34,783 nucleotides of DNA from Limimaricola cinnabarinus LL-001 (lineage in GTDB: Bacteria; Pseudomonadota; Alphaproteobacteria; Rhodobacterales; Rhodobacteraceae): assembly GCF_000466965.1 (NCBI RefSeq), contig NZ_BATB01000041.1:1-34783 (forward strand), given 5' to 3'. Both the position numbers and the translations under genes were made by a program. The notes under the pieces were generated by a model that saw only the letters and a program-made list of their open reading frames with translations, did not search any database and was not told the DNA's origin. Numbering within the stretch: position 1 is the first letter of the stretch; each line of letters starts with the position of its first letter. This document shows positions 16,451 to 24,637 of this stretch, piece by piece.

Positions 16451-17359
16451 ATGCCATTCGACCAAGACCATATTCATGAAGTCCCGGAGCCGGCGGCCCG
16501 CCATGCCACCGGAATTCCGAGCGACCGGATGTACCGCATCGCCGAGCCGCTGCGCTGGATGCTCGACCAGGTCGAGTTGAGCGACGCCGAGATCCGCCTG
16601 CTGCATGTCCTCCTGCATGCGACCTGCCGCAGGACCGATGACTGGTATCGCGGCACGGCCCTGCAGCCGGACGCGGGATATCGGGCCAGCTGCATGGATT
16701 TGCGGCGGCGGCTCGGGCTTGAGGCCTCGAACAGCAACCGCGTGATCCGCGATACCCTGCCGCGTCTGGCCGCCACCGGTCTCTTTCAGGAGATCCGCCT
16801 CGCGCACCGCAACCGCAAGCTCGTCTGGCGCTTCGCCGACGACACTTTCGCCGCGCTATTCTCCGACTCGGACTACGGTCTGCTCGACATCGCTGCGCTG
16901 GCCACCTTGAAAAGCCGGTTCGACCTCGACCTCTGGGTGCATCTTGCCATCGTCCGGCGCATGAACGCGCCCCGCATCGCGTTCCTCCTGGAAGACCTGT
17001 ATGCGCTGCGCGACAGCCAAGGCGCCCTGGCTTGGAGCGACCTTCGCAAACCGTTTCTGGGTGCGCTGCACAAAATCGCTGCGCTGCATGAAATGCAGGT
17101 CGTGCTGCTGCTCGACTGGGAGGGACGGCTTCCGGGGATCGATCGCGTCCTGCTGCGGCTGCGCCATGCTGGGACCAGCTGGCGCTATGAAGCCCTCGGG
17201 AAGACCTACACGGACACGGTCAAGGTCATCGTACTCGATGCCACGATGCGGGCCGAACTCAAACCCGAGGCCCTCCCGGGCACGTTGCAGACGCTGCGCA
17301 AGGTCCGTTGGGATCTCACGCGCGCGCTGCCGGACGCCGCCAAACCCGTTTCGGTCTGA
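16451..17359 (+). CDS. Putative replication initiator-like protein (Rep_3-like)
   Basis: 302 residues, soluble. The ATG at 16451 has AGGAG eight bases before it; a longer frame upstream is unconserved in character. The first part (VELSDAEIRLLHVLLHAT ... YRASCMDLRRRLGLEASNSNRVIRDTLPRLAATGLFQEI) looks like a winged helix, followed by FADDTFAALF...LLDIAALATLKSRFDLDLWVHLAIVRRM and a second possible winged helix (WSDLRKPFLGALHKI). Two winged helices in this order resemble Rep_3 initiators of theta plasmids. The iteron-like and AT-rich DNA upstream supports this. The identity is inferred from pattern, not firm similarity; a transcription regulator is the alternative. Confidence 0.45.
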   Translation: MPFDQDHIHEVPEPAARHATGIPSDRMYRIAEPLRWMLDQVELSDAEIRLLHVLLHATCRRTDDWYRGTALQPDAGYRASCMDLRRRLGLEASNSNRVIRDTLPRLAATGLFQEIRLAHRNRKLVWRFADDTFAALFSDSDYGLLDIAALATLKSRFDLDLWVHLAIVRRMNAPRIAFLLEDLYALRDSQGALAWSDLRKPFLGALHKIAALHEMQVVLLLDWEGRLPGIDRVLLRLRHAGTSWRYEALGKTYTDTVKVIVLDATMRAELKPEALPGTLQTLRKVRWDLTRALPDAAKPVSV

Positions 17360-17884
17360 AATCCATACGGCGTCCGGCCGGGGGCATCGTTGACAGGACC
17401 TACCTGGAGGGACCAAGGCACGGGTCCCCGACCGCCAACTGAGGTTTCCCTGGCCGTCATGCGCGCATGCCGCGATTGGCAGCCAGTCCATTGGGCGGGT
17501 CGGGGAGGTGAACGGGTCGGAAAAACGGCCAGTCGCCCGCCTTGCGCTCGGGACTGGCTGCCAGCCGGGCCGCAACGGGGGCGGGCTTCTCGCGAGACGC
17601 CACCGTCGGCCTCGGCATGGTTTTTGCGGCTACGAGAAAACAGGACGCGAAAGACAGACATCCGCGGCGAAGAGGGCTGAAGCAAGCGGCCAGGGGGGGA
17701 GCGTCGGGAGCGCTGACCGCCGGCCCGTTCCGATCCAGTTTGGATCGGGCCACCGCTGCAGGGGTCAGGGGGTGGGGGCTCCGGCGGGTGCGGGCGTGGT
17801 CCCGGTGACACGCCCGCACCTCCGGAAGCCCAAGGGGAAAAAGAGGACGGGCGGGTCGATCCACAAGAAAGGACCCCCCGGATC
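17360..17884. other. Hairpin-rich intergenic region between rep-like gene and PemK-like gene
   Basis: No gene is supported. Three strong inverted repeats lie in 340 bp: TGGCAGCCAGTCC (17477-17489) against GGACTGGCTGCCA (17551-17563); CCGATCCA-GTT-TGGATCGG (17730-17748); and the 11-bp stem of 17788-17819, which extends with a bulge to about 17 pairs. None has a long T tract. They may terminate the rep-like transcript or encode a structured RNA. Confidence 0.55.
17788..17819 (+). terminator. Very stable GC hairpin upstream of the PemK-like gene
   Basis: GTGCGGGCGTG pairs perfectly with CACGCCCGCAC around a 10-nt loop; with one G-U pair and one bulge the stem extends to 17781-17825. It lies 60 bp before the PemK-like start. 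It lacks a T run, so a factor-independent terminator is not certain; it may be an attenuator or protein-binding RNA. Confidence 0.4.
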
Positions 17885-18367
17885 ATGACCCCTCTCGAAA
17901 CCCCGCCACCTGCAACCTGGCAGGTCGGCATCGCCGCTGGCGACATCGTCTCCTTCCGCTTTCCCTATCCCGACGCGCCAACGACCGAGCGCGCACGCCC
18001 CTGTCTCGTCGTCGACGTCGATCACGAGGCCGGTGAGGCGGTCCTCGTCTATGGCACCTCGCGCTGGAGCGGCGCCAATCGCGGCCAGGAACTGCACGTC
18101 ACGGGGCCGGACCTCCTCCTGGCGTCGCTGGACCGGCCGACGCGCTTCGTCGGCGTACGCCGGGTCCGGGTCGCGCTCGACAGTCCTCGCTTCATCGCCG
18201 GGGCACGTGGCACGCCCGTCGTCGGACGGCTCCCCGATACGACACACGCGCAACTTGACCGCCTCAAGCAGCCACAGGCCCCGTCGCGCCGACGGGCACG
18301 TGGCTTGCGGCGTCCCCGGGCCACACAGGCCGGGCCATTTCCCATGCTGCACAGGAGCCACGCATGA
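17885..18367 (+). CDS. PemK/MazF-like protein
   Basis: 160 residues. GDIVSFRFPYPDAPTTERARPCLVVDVDHEAGEAVLVYGTS (from about residue 19) is the beta-barrel start of PemK/MazF-type proteins, with the RPCLV strand, and FVGVRRVRV plus VVGRLPDTTHAQLDRL match later parts of this plasmid-borne subgroup. Members are usually ribonuclease toxins of type II modules. Here no typical antitoxin precedes it. The last 30 residues are arginine-rich and extra. The stop overlaps the ATG of the next gene (ATGA), so the two are coupled. Whether it is a toxin or a repurposed barrel is open. Confidence 0.6.
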   Translation: MTPLETPPPATWQVGIAAGDIVSFRFPYPDAPTTERARPCLVVDVDHEAGEAVLVYGTSRWSGANRGQELHVTGPDLLLASLDRPTRFVGVRRVRVALDSPRFIAGARGTPVVGRLPDTTHAQLDRLKQPQAPSRRRARGLRRPRATQAGPFPMLHRSHA

Positions 18368-18798
18368 CCGACCAAACCCTTTCGCACGACCTCGCCGAAT
18401 ACGCCGCACGCACGCGGCCCGCTTTCGACCTGCTTTTCTCAATCGAGAAGGGCCTGCCCGCACAGGCGCGCCGTCTGACGGGCTGGTTTGCGCAGGGCCT
18501 GTCGCACAGCCCCGAGGCGGTCCGCGAGGCGGCGCTGGCCGTCGCCTTGCGCGACATGGTGACGGTGCGCAATGCGCGACTGAGTTTCCAGGCGATGCCG
18601 GCTCAGTGGGGGTGTCGTCCGGTCGCGGTCATCGCCGGCGATCTCGGGGGCGCCGTACTGTCGGGATGCGCCGTCGTCGATCTTCTGCGTCTTGTCGGGC
18701 GGCATGAGGCGGACATGGCACTGAGCCTGATCCGGGACGTGCAGCAGACAGAGGCGCGCCAGCGCGCGCAGATCGCGGCTGCCCTTCAGCGCGGATAG
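18364..18798 (+). CDS. Hypothetical protein coupled to the PemK-like gene
   Basis: 144 residues, mostly helical, rich in alanine and leucine, without signal peptide. An internal hydrophobic stretch (PVAVIAGDLGGAVLSGCAVVDLLRLVG, about residues 79-105) might be a buried helix or weak membrane segment. The start overlaps the previous stop by four bases, so the two products are probably made together and may interact. Family not recognised; by position it is a candidate partner or antitoxin-like factor, which is inference only. Confidence 0.65.
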   Translation: MTDQTLSHDLAEYAARTRPAFDLLFSIEKGLPAQARRLTGWFAQGLSHSPEAVREAALAVALRDMVTVRNARLSFQAMPAQWGCRPVAVIAGDLGGAVLSGCAVVDLLRLVGRHEADMALSLIRDVQQTEARQRAQIAAALQRG

Positions 18799-19040
18799 CT
18801 CGGCATTCCGTCGGAGCGCTCCGGTTTCTCGCGCGGGAGCTGCCGAGGCGCGGCGCGGGACGCCCGCCTCGGTGCATCGCCGTCACGCCCCCTGGAGGGC
18901 GCAACGCGATATCGGGCCAGCGCAGTCGAGGTGTCGCAGTTCGAAAGATCGGTGCATGGGGGTGGCGCAATCCGTGCCGCCCCCATGTGTGCGCTGTCAG
19001 CTCGGTTGGTCGTGCGAAATGACTGCGCGGCGCAGGTCGG

Positions 19041-19631
19041 TTACGTGGCCATCTTCAGCAGTGACAGTTCGTCCGGCGCGGGAAGCTCGAACGCGTAGTG
19101 CTGGAAATGGGGATTGATCATGCGCAGGAAGGCAAAGAGCCCCCGCAGTTCCGCGAGGGTCTGTGTGGCGACGTCCTGTGTCGGCTTGGCATGCATCAGC
19201 ACCTGAATGTCGGTGATGGCGCCTGGGCCGCGATCGTCGCCGGCCCTGAAGGCAACGCCGACAGTGAAGTTCTTGAAATGCATCGTCTCGCACGGGAGGC
19301 CGGTCCAGCCGAACTGGGCAAGGTAGCTGCGGGCAGGACGATGGCTGCGAAACCAAGACGTCTTGAGCGCGCGGACCGCCGCACGGGCACCGGGCTTCAA
19401 GCTGGTGAAAGCGCCATCGCAGCTGCGGCCGTCGCCGGTCGCTACGATGGCGCACAGGTACTCGGACACAGAACCGCCGGGATATTGCGGCCCGGCGCTG
19501 TGGCCGAGAATGAGGCCGAGAAGGTCGCCCCCGACCGCACCCTTCAGGGAATGCAGCCCTGTGGTGGTCTGTTCGGGCAGTTCGGGCGCGAGCGGCGACA
19601 CGTACGAGAAGGTGGGGGTGATGGTCAGCAT
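19041..19631 (-). CDS. Hypothetical protein
   Basis: 196 residues on the strand opposite its neighbours. The ATG at 19631 (MLTITPTFSYVSPLAPELPEQ) has GGAG eight bases upstream; an ATG at 19643 has no such site. Features are a glycine-rich stretch (GAVGGDLLGLILGHSAGPQYPGG), a basic middle (SFKPG-like GARAAVRALKTSWFRSHRPARSY) and ITDIQVLMHAKPTQDVATQTLAELRGLFAFLRMI. No membrane segment or known motif. Codon use matches real genes. It shares the style of the unknown minus-strand genes at 24638-27506 (short, own ribosome-binding site) and may belong with them. Confidence 0.65.
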   Translation of the reverse strand: MLTITPTFSYVSPLAPELPEQTTTGLHSLKGAVGGDLLGLILGHSAGPQYPGGSVSEYLCAIVATGDGRSCDGAFTSLKPGARAAVRALKTSWFRSHRPARSYLAQFGWTGLPCETMHFKNFTVGVAFRAGDDRGPGAITDIQVLMHAKPTQDVATQTLAELRGLFAFLRMINPHFQHYAFELPAPDELSLLKMAT

Positions 19632-20114
19632 GGTCGTCTCCATTGGGGAATGTGTGGGTCACATCCCGAATTTGGGTTCATTCCTCGGAGACAAAAAAAC
19701 GAGATCGCAACTTTCTCGAAAAAAATTCACGCAGCATGCTCCCGGACGTGGGACGCCCAGGACGTGGACCGGAAAAAACGTCGGCTTGTCTGCGCCCGGA
19801 TCACGTTGGACCTGATCCATGCCCCGTAGGGGCACGCGGTCCGCTCTACCCGGCGGACAGGATGCGCAGCGCCCGTCCGCGCGGCCAACAGGGCCCGGTG
19901 GCCTTGGTCATCGAGGCCACGCTTGCATGGTTTGGGCAACGGGTTGGCCCTGCCCAAACCTGTATTTTTCCGGCACCGGATCAGTGCTGAGGGGACGGCG
20001 CTCGACCGCCCGTCCGCTCGCCGACAAGGCGCATCTGCCGCGCCACGCCGGACCTGCGCCAAGCCTCCCTGGTCATTTTTTCCGCTTGCCCCCGGGGCCT
20101 AATTCCCCCGGGCC
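19632..20114. other. Intergenic region with a terminator-like hairpin
   Basis: No protein gene is supported over 480 bp. It contains A-rich tracts near 19690-19725, a terminator-like hairpin at 19929-19970 on the plus strand, and a GC-rich fold (GCCC-CC-GGGG against CCCC-C-GGGC, 20088-20113) abutting the start codon of the AlpA-like gene. A non-coding RNA ending at 19970 is possible. Confidence 0.5.
19929..19970 (+). terminator. Rho-independent-type terminator without an upstream gene
   Basis: GGTTTGGGCA (19929-19938) pairs perfectly with TGCCCAAACC (19951-19960) around a 12-nt loop and is followed by TGTATTTTTC. This is the clearest intrinsic terminator in the window on the plus strand, yet no plus-strand gene lies between 18798 and it. 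It could end read-through from the PemK-like operon or an unannotated small RNA. Confidence 0.65.
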
Positions 20115-20597
20115 ATGCTCGACAGACCCATCTCCCGTACCGATCTCATTCGGTTTTTCGCCCTCGATGCGATGCGTCCTTCCGTTGCCTCGCAAAGGCC
20201 CTCGGACCCGCGACCACTGGCCCGCGTGCTGCGCGATCTCGGTATACCCCTGCGGGGCGGCACCACCCGCTGGCCGGTGGTCTGGCGCGCCTTGGGACTG
20301 GCCGAGGAGCAGGAAGAGGCACATTACCTCGCGCTGACCGAGCCGCTCCTGACGGCCCGAATGGTGGCTGAGCTAGTTGGCGTCGCGGACCCCTCGATCA
20401 TCTACCGGTGGAGCAAAGGGCGCCTGCCGAGTGGCGCCAAACCGTTCCCGTCCCCGATCGACCTGTCTGGTGGACGCGAGGCCGCGCGGGCCAAGCGCTG
20501 GCGCCGCGCCGAGGTGCTGGCTTGGCACGTGGACAAGCCCCAGCCCCGTTACGCCAGGCCCGCCCCGGTCTTCGGCGCGATCCGGCCCGCCCCATGA
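20115..20597 (+). CDS. AlpA-like helix-turn-helix protein, possible recombination directionality factor
   Basis: 160 residues. The C-terminal half reads LLTARMVAELVGVADPSIIYRWSKGRLPSGAKPFPSPIDL...AKRWRRAEVLAWHVDK, the AlpA/MerR-like DNA-binding domain of excisionases and prophage regulators. The N-terminal half (ISRTDLIRFFALDAMRPSVASQRPSDPRPLARVLRDLGIPLRGGTTRWPVVWRALGLAE) is unfamiliar and may be a second small DNA-binding domain. The start codon lies directly behind a GC-rich fold, so translation may be structured. It sits 200 bp before two tyrosine recombinases in the same direction, fitting a role in controlling direction of recombination or expression. Confidence 0.6.
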   Translation: MLDRPISRTDLIRFFALDAMRPSVASQRPSDPRPLARVLRDLGIPLRGGTTRWPVVWRALGLAEEQEEAHYLALTEPLLTARMVAELVGVADPSIIYRWSKGRLPSGAKPFPSPIDLSGGREAARAKRWRRAEVLAWHVDKPQPRYARPAPVFGAIRPAP

Positions 20598-20799
20598 CCC
20601 ATGCGATGCACCGCACCTCCCGCGCCTCGGACACACCGATCCACGACTTGGCGACCGGACCTACCGCCAAGCGACCGGGACACATCCGCCCGGCCGGTTC
20701 CACGGGCGGCAACCTCGAAGGCGTGTGTGTCCGGCACGCGCTTTGGCGACCGAAACCGCGTCCAAGCGACCCGAACACGCAAAACGAAAGGATCACCTC

Positions 20800-22638
20800 A
20801 TGCTCGATCTGACCGGCCATTCCAGCCTTCCCAAGCGGCACATCACACCGGTGAACACCCCCGCAGTGACGGGGCCGACACTGGCCGAATTGCAGGCCCA
20901 CGTGGCGACGCGCATCGACATCTCGACCAAGACCCAAGACCGCTATCTTTCCGCGATCGAGAGGGTCGGCGCGCTCCTCAACACGCCGCTCGCCATGATC
21001 CCGGCAAAGCTGACGCTGGTCGAGGATCGGTTTCCGCTGACCGGGTTCAACCCCGACTACTGGTCGACCGACGCGGCCTACACCCTGTTCCGGCGCCGGC
21101 TCCAGGCGGCTCTGAAGGAGTTCCTCGGCGTACATGCCGAAGCGGCGCGTCTGCGGGCGATGGACGACGATTGGACCTGGCTGTGCGCCGCCGTCGAACC
21201 GCTGACCAAGGGCAAGCTGGGGCAAGGGCAGAGCCAGTGGCACCCGATGAAGCTCGCCGCGCTGAAGACCTTCGCGCTCGTGGCCCGCGCCCAGGGCTGG
21301 CAGCCGCGCGATCTCGACCTCGCCCGGGCGCGGCAGCTCGACGAAATGTATATCGGCAACAAGCGGGAGGCCAACCGTCGTGCGCTCACCCGGCTCGACG
21401 ATCTGCGAGGGTTCCCCGAGCTCATGCCCTGGCTGCCGCCGCGCCCGATCGGCTTTTCGAGCCAGGCGCGCGTGCCCCTGCTGGCGCCGCTTGCGCCGCC
21501 TTGGGAGCACCAGATCTGCACGTGGGTCGACGCCGTGACCAAATCCGGCTGGGACCCGGTGACAAAGTCCTACTCCGACGATCACAAGGGTCATGCCCAT
21601 GTCATGCGCAGTGCACTCCGGACAACGCTGCGGATCACGGTCGGACAGGGCCTCCTGGTTTCGGGCGTCGAGGATCTCAGGCCTCTTCTGGCCGATGACG
21701 AGGCGATCTGCGCCATCGCGGGGGAGATGTTCGGCCGGCGGCTTCGATCGAAGCGCGACGGACATCTCGAGCCGCGCACGGCCCGCAAGTACCTCAAGGC
21801 CCTGAACCAGCTCCGGGCTCACTTGGGCATCGACACCACCCTCCTGGACCAGGTGCTGGCCAACAACAAGGACGCGCGGAAAGGGAAAAAGGACGACGAG
21901 CGAATGACGCCGAAGAACCGCGCCTTTTGCGAGAGCCTGATCGACAAGCGGCCGATCCGGAAACGCTTCCTGACCTCGTTCGAGGTGCTGCGCACCGAGG
22001 CTGAGCTCCCGATGGAACGGGCCGGGCTCGAGCAGCGCGAGCTCACAGGTCATGAGCGCGCCCGCGTACGCATGCTGGGCAGCTGCGCCTGCTTCGCAGC
22101 GATCGAAATCGGCGGTGCGCCGATCCGCGTCGACAACGCGATGCAGCTGACCTGCGTCGGCGAGGACGCCCAGATCCGCATTCCGACATCGTGGAAGAAG
22201 CCGATCAAGGTGTTGATCCCGGCGGAGGCCACGAAAAACAAGGTGGAGATCGAGTTTCCGATCCGGGCCAATGCCTATGGCTGCCATGACACGATCCTGT
22301 GGTATTGCCGCGTGATCCGGCCGATGTTTCCGCATGCCGCGACGAGCCCCTACCTGTTCCCCGCGGTGACGGTGCCGGGCGCGCCGCTCAACGCCGACTA
22401 CTTCGGGGCAGAATTTTCCGCCTTGATGAGAACGGTCGTGAACCTGCCGATGACGCCGCACCAGATGCGGCACGGCCAGACCTCGCTGCTGCTCGACAAG
22501 TATCCCAACGAGATCGAGGTCATCGCCAAGCGCATCGACGACAGGCCCGGCACGCTGCGCCAATTCTATGGCTGGATCAGTGCGCTGAAGCTTGTCGAAC
22601 GCGGACAGGACCTGCTGGTGGGGCTGATGGATGACTGA
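20800..22638 (+). CDS. Large unusual tyrosine recombinase, first of a pair
   Basis: 612 residues, far longer than common integrases. The ATG at 20800 has AAAGGA eight bases upstream. The C-terminal domain shows Arg443 in GGAPIRVDNAMQL, lysines around 467-480, the HxxRH box HQMRH (554-558) and Tyr590 in TLRQFYGW. The residue usually His or Trp before the tyrosine appears to be Asp (RIDDRPGT). The first 400 residues contain SAM-like DNA-binding regions (TQDRYLSAIERVGALL; YTLFRRRLQAALKEFLG; ARKYLKALNQLRAHLG). The stop overlaps the start of the second recombinase by eight bases, so the two are co-translated and probably act as a complex. Confidence 0.75.
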   Translation: MLDLTGHSSLPKRHITPVNTPAVTGPTLAELQAHVATRIDISTKTQDRYLSAIERVGALLNTPLAMIPAKLTLVEDRFPLTGFNPDYWSTDAAYTLFRRRLQAALKEFLGVHAEAARLRAMDDDWTWLCAAVEPLTKGKLGQGQSQWHPMKLAALKTFALVARAQGWQPRDLDLARARQLDEMYIGNKREANRRALTRLDDLRGFPELMPWLPPRPIGFSSQARVPLLAPLAPPWEHQICTWVDAVTKSGWDPVTKSYSDDHKGHAHVMRSALRTTLRITVGQGLLVSGVEDLRPLLADDEAICAIAGEMFGRRLRSKRDGHLEPRTARKYLKALNQLRAHLGIDTTLLDQVLANNKDARKGKKDDERMTPKNRAFCESLIDKRPIRKRFLTSFEVLRTEAELPMERAGLEQRELTGHERARVRMLGSCACFAAIEIGGAPIRVDNAMQLTCVGEDAQIRIPTSWKKPIKVLIPAEATKNKVEIEFPIRANAYGCHDTILWYCRVIRPMFPHAATSPYLFPAVTVPGAPLNADYFGAEFSALMRTVVNLPMTPHQMRHGQTSLLLDKYPNEIEVIAKRIDDRPGTLRQFYGWISALKLVERGQDLLVGLMDD

Positions 22639-24336
22639 GACCCGCTACGACACCCGCAGCCGCGCGGAGATTCTCGCGGCGGAGCATTTCGCGCCGTTCC
22701 GGGAGATCCCCGGGCTCGACGGGATCGGCCTGCGCGAGATCCGCACGCTCGATCGGTTCTTCGACTTCGCCGAAGGGCAGGGGATCACCGTGCCGGAGGT
22801 AGCTGACTTTCTGTCTTTTGCGGCGGCGGATCGCTCGACCCGGCGGCTCGACGACCTGCGCACCGCCTTCGACCGGCTGCTGCCCGAGGGCACGCCGGTG
22901 CGGGAGGTGGTGCGCGAGGCGATCCGGGCCAAGCGCCCGCGCAGCCGCAGCTGCGACCGGCGGGACCGCGCGGCGCTGCGCGCCGATCCGCTGCTGGCGC
23001 CCTACCGCGACCTGCCGGGCTTCGACACGGTGGCACTCGAGGACCTGCGGGTGCTCGCACGGTTTCTGGCTTCGCCGAGGCGCACGGCATCACCGTGGCG
23101 ACCGAGGCAGACTATCTGGCCTTCGCAGCCGATACCTCCTCGAGCCGGCGGCTGCGATCCCTGAAAGCCGCTCTCGATGCGCTGCTGCCGGGCAACCCGG
23201 CGGTGCATGTCATGCTGGCGGGCGCGATCGCCCGGAAGTCGCCGACGCGGCCCTCAAGTGCGGGCCAAATCCCGAGGCCGCCGGCCGCACGGCGGGTCGA
23301 TGCGGCCGAGCTGCCCGAGGCGTGGCAGCGCCTTCTCCAGCGCATGCGCCTCGGCGCCATGCCGTTGCACCAGGCCGCCCCGGCGGCCTCGGTCATCGAC
23401 AGCATGGAAGATGTCTTGCGCGAATACGCCCACGTGCAGCGCGAAGCCGGGACGGAGGTGGCGATCACCATCGAGGGTGTGCGGCGCCTCGAGGCCTCCC
23501 GCGCCGCGCACGCCGCTGCCCGCGAGGCTCCGGCCTACCAGGCTCAGGGCAACCGGCCCGCGACGCGACACACCGCCGTGATGCGGCTGCGCAAGTTCGG
23601 CGAAGCACTTGGGCTCGAGCCGCTCGTGCTCTCGGCCCTGTGTCATCACGAGAATACCCTGCGCCGCGACCTTGGCACCGTGGTGCCGCTGAAGTTCGGC
23701 CGGCTCGACAATCTCCCCGGTCTTTCCGCCACCTGGGGCCTCGCGGCTAACCTGCTTGCGCAAAGTGAAGTCGCGCCGCGCCGTTCGACGAAACTGCGCC
23801 TGCTGACCGAGGCGGCGGTGCTGGCGATCTGGACCCTGCTGCCCCTGCGCTTGGGCGACGGGCAGCTGCTCTGGGGCCGGGATGTTCGTTTCGACGGCGC
23901 GCGCTACCGCATCGATATCGAAACCCGCAAGGAGGAGGAGCCGCTGCGCGGCGCGCTGCACAGGGTGCTGACGCCGTTTCTCCATGCGCTTGTGCTGCGC
24001 GGCATGGACCCGGTCTGGCTGTCGCAGATGCGTGAACGGGCATTGGCCGAAGAGCGGCCTCTGTTTTGTACTGTGGATGGGCGGCAGCTAGCGGAAAGCT
24101 ACCCCTCCCGGGTCTGGCGGCAATATTTCGGCACCGGTGCGCATATAGCCCGCACCCGGGTGCATTCCGAGCTGGGGCAGCTTGGCCCGGAAGGTGTCGA
24201 GGCGGCGCTGGCGCTCAACGCACAGCGAGATCCTTGCACCGCCGCGGACTACCAAAGCGCCGCCGTGGAGCAGGCCCTGCGCCGCCAAGGTCAGGACATG
24301 GTCGATGGCCTGCTGGCGGAGTGCTGGGAGCCATAA
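22631..24336 (+). pseudogene. Second tyrosine-recombinase-like protein with duplicated N-terminal domain, frameshifted
   Basis: Restoring one base near 23072 (CTGGGC read as CTGGC) gives 568 residues. Residues 18-101 and 119-203 are a tandem repeat: EHFAPFREIPGLDGIGLREIRTL against DPLLAPYRDLPGFDTVALEDLRVL, DFAEGQGITV against GFAEAHGITV, and DRLLPEGTPV against DALLPGNPAV. The C-terminal catalytic-like domain has Arg407 (LPLRLGDGQLLW), Lys434, HIAR (505-508) and Tyr541 in QRDPCTAADYQ. The start overlaps the first recombinase. The repeated modules are probably arm-type DNA-binding domains. The single break may be a sequencing error, as all later sequence is well kept. Confidence 0.75.
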
Positions 24337-24637
24337 GAGGAAAAGAAGTACCGACATGGCCGAGAATGTGTTCCTCCAGATGGGGGCACAGAGCGTGAGG
24401 CTGCCTGCCTACTGAAAGCAGTTAGGTCCCGTCCACCCAACTCGGAAAAAAGGTAAAAAAGCTCTCGCTTTGCCTGCCTGCCAGTTCGTAGGTTTTGCGG
24501 AAGAATTTTCCGTAAACAGATCGGTCCATGTCGCCACCCGAGGAGCGGGAAGACAAAAGCATGTGGCGATGGCAGCCACGCGGCGCGCCCCTAAGCGATC
24601 TGGGAACGCCGCTGGCCGTCGAAAGCGGATCGGGCGC
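24337..24637. other. Intergenic region after the recombinase pair
   Basis: About 300 bp. A 19-codon frame (MAENVFLQMGAQSVRLPAY, from 24357) starts close to the recombinase stop but has no clear ribosome-binding site at proper distance. AGATCGGTCC at 24518-24527 is a motif also found before two minus-strand genes. No clear terminator. Confidence 0.4.

Noticed and set aside
20398..22563. A 721-codon open frame on the minus strand opposite the first recombinase
   Set aside because: It mirrors the plus-strand recombinase in phase with GC-rich third positions, shows no domain, and is the expected antisense shadow in high-GC DNA.
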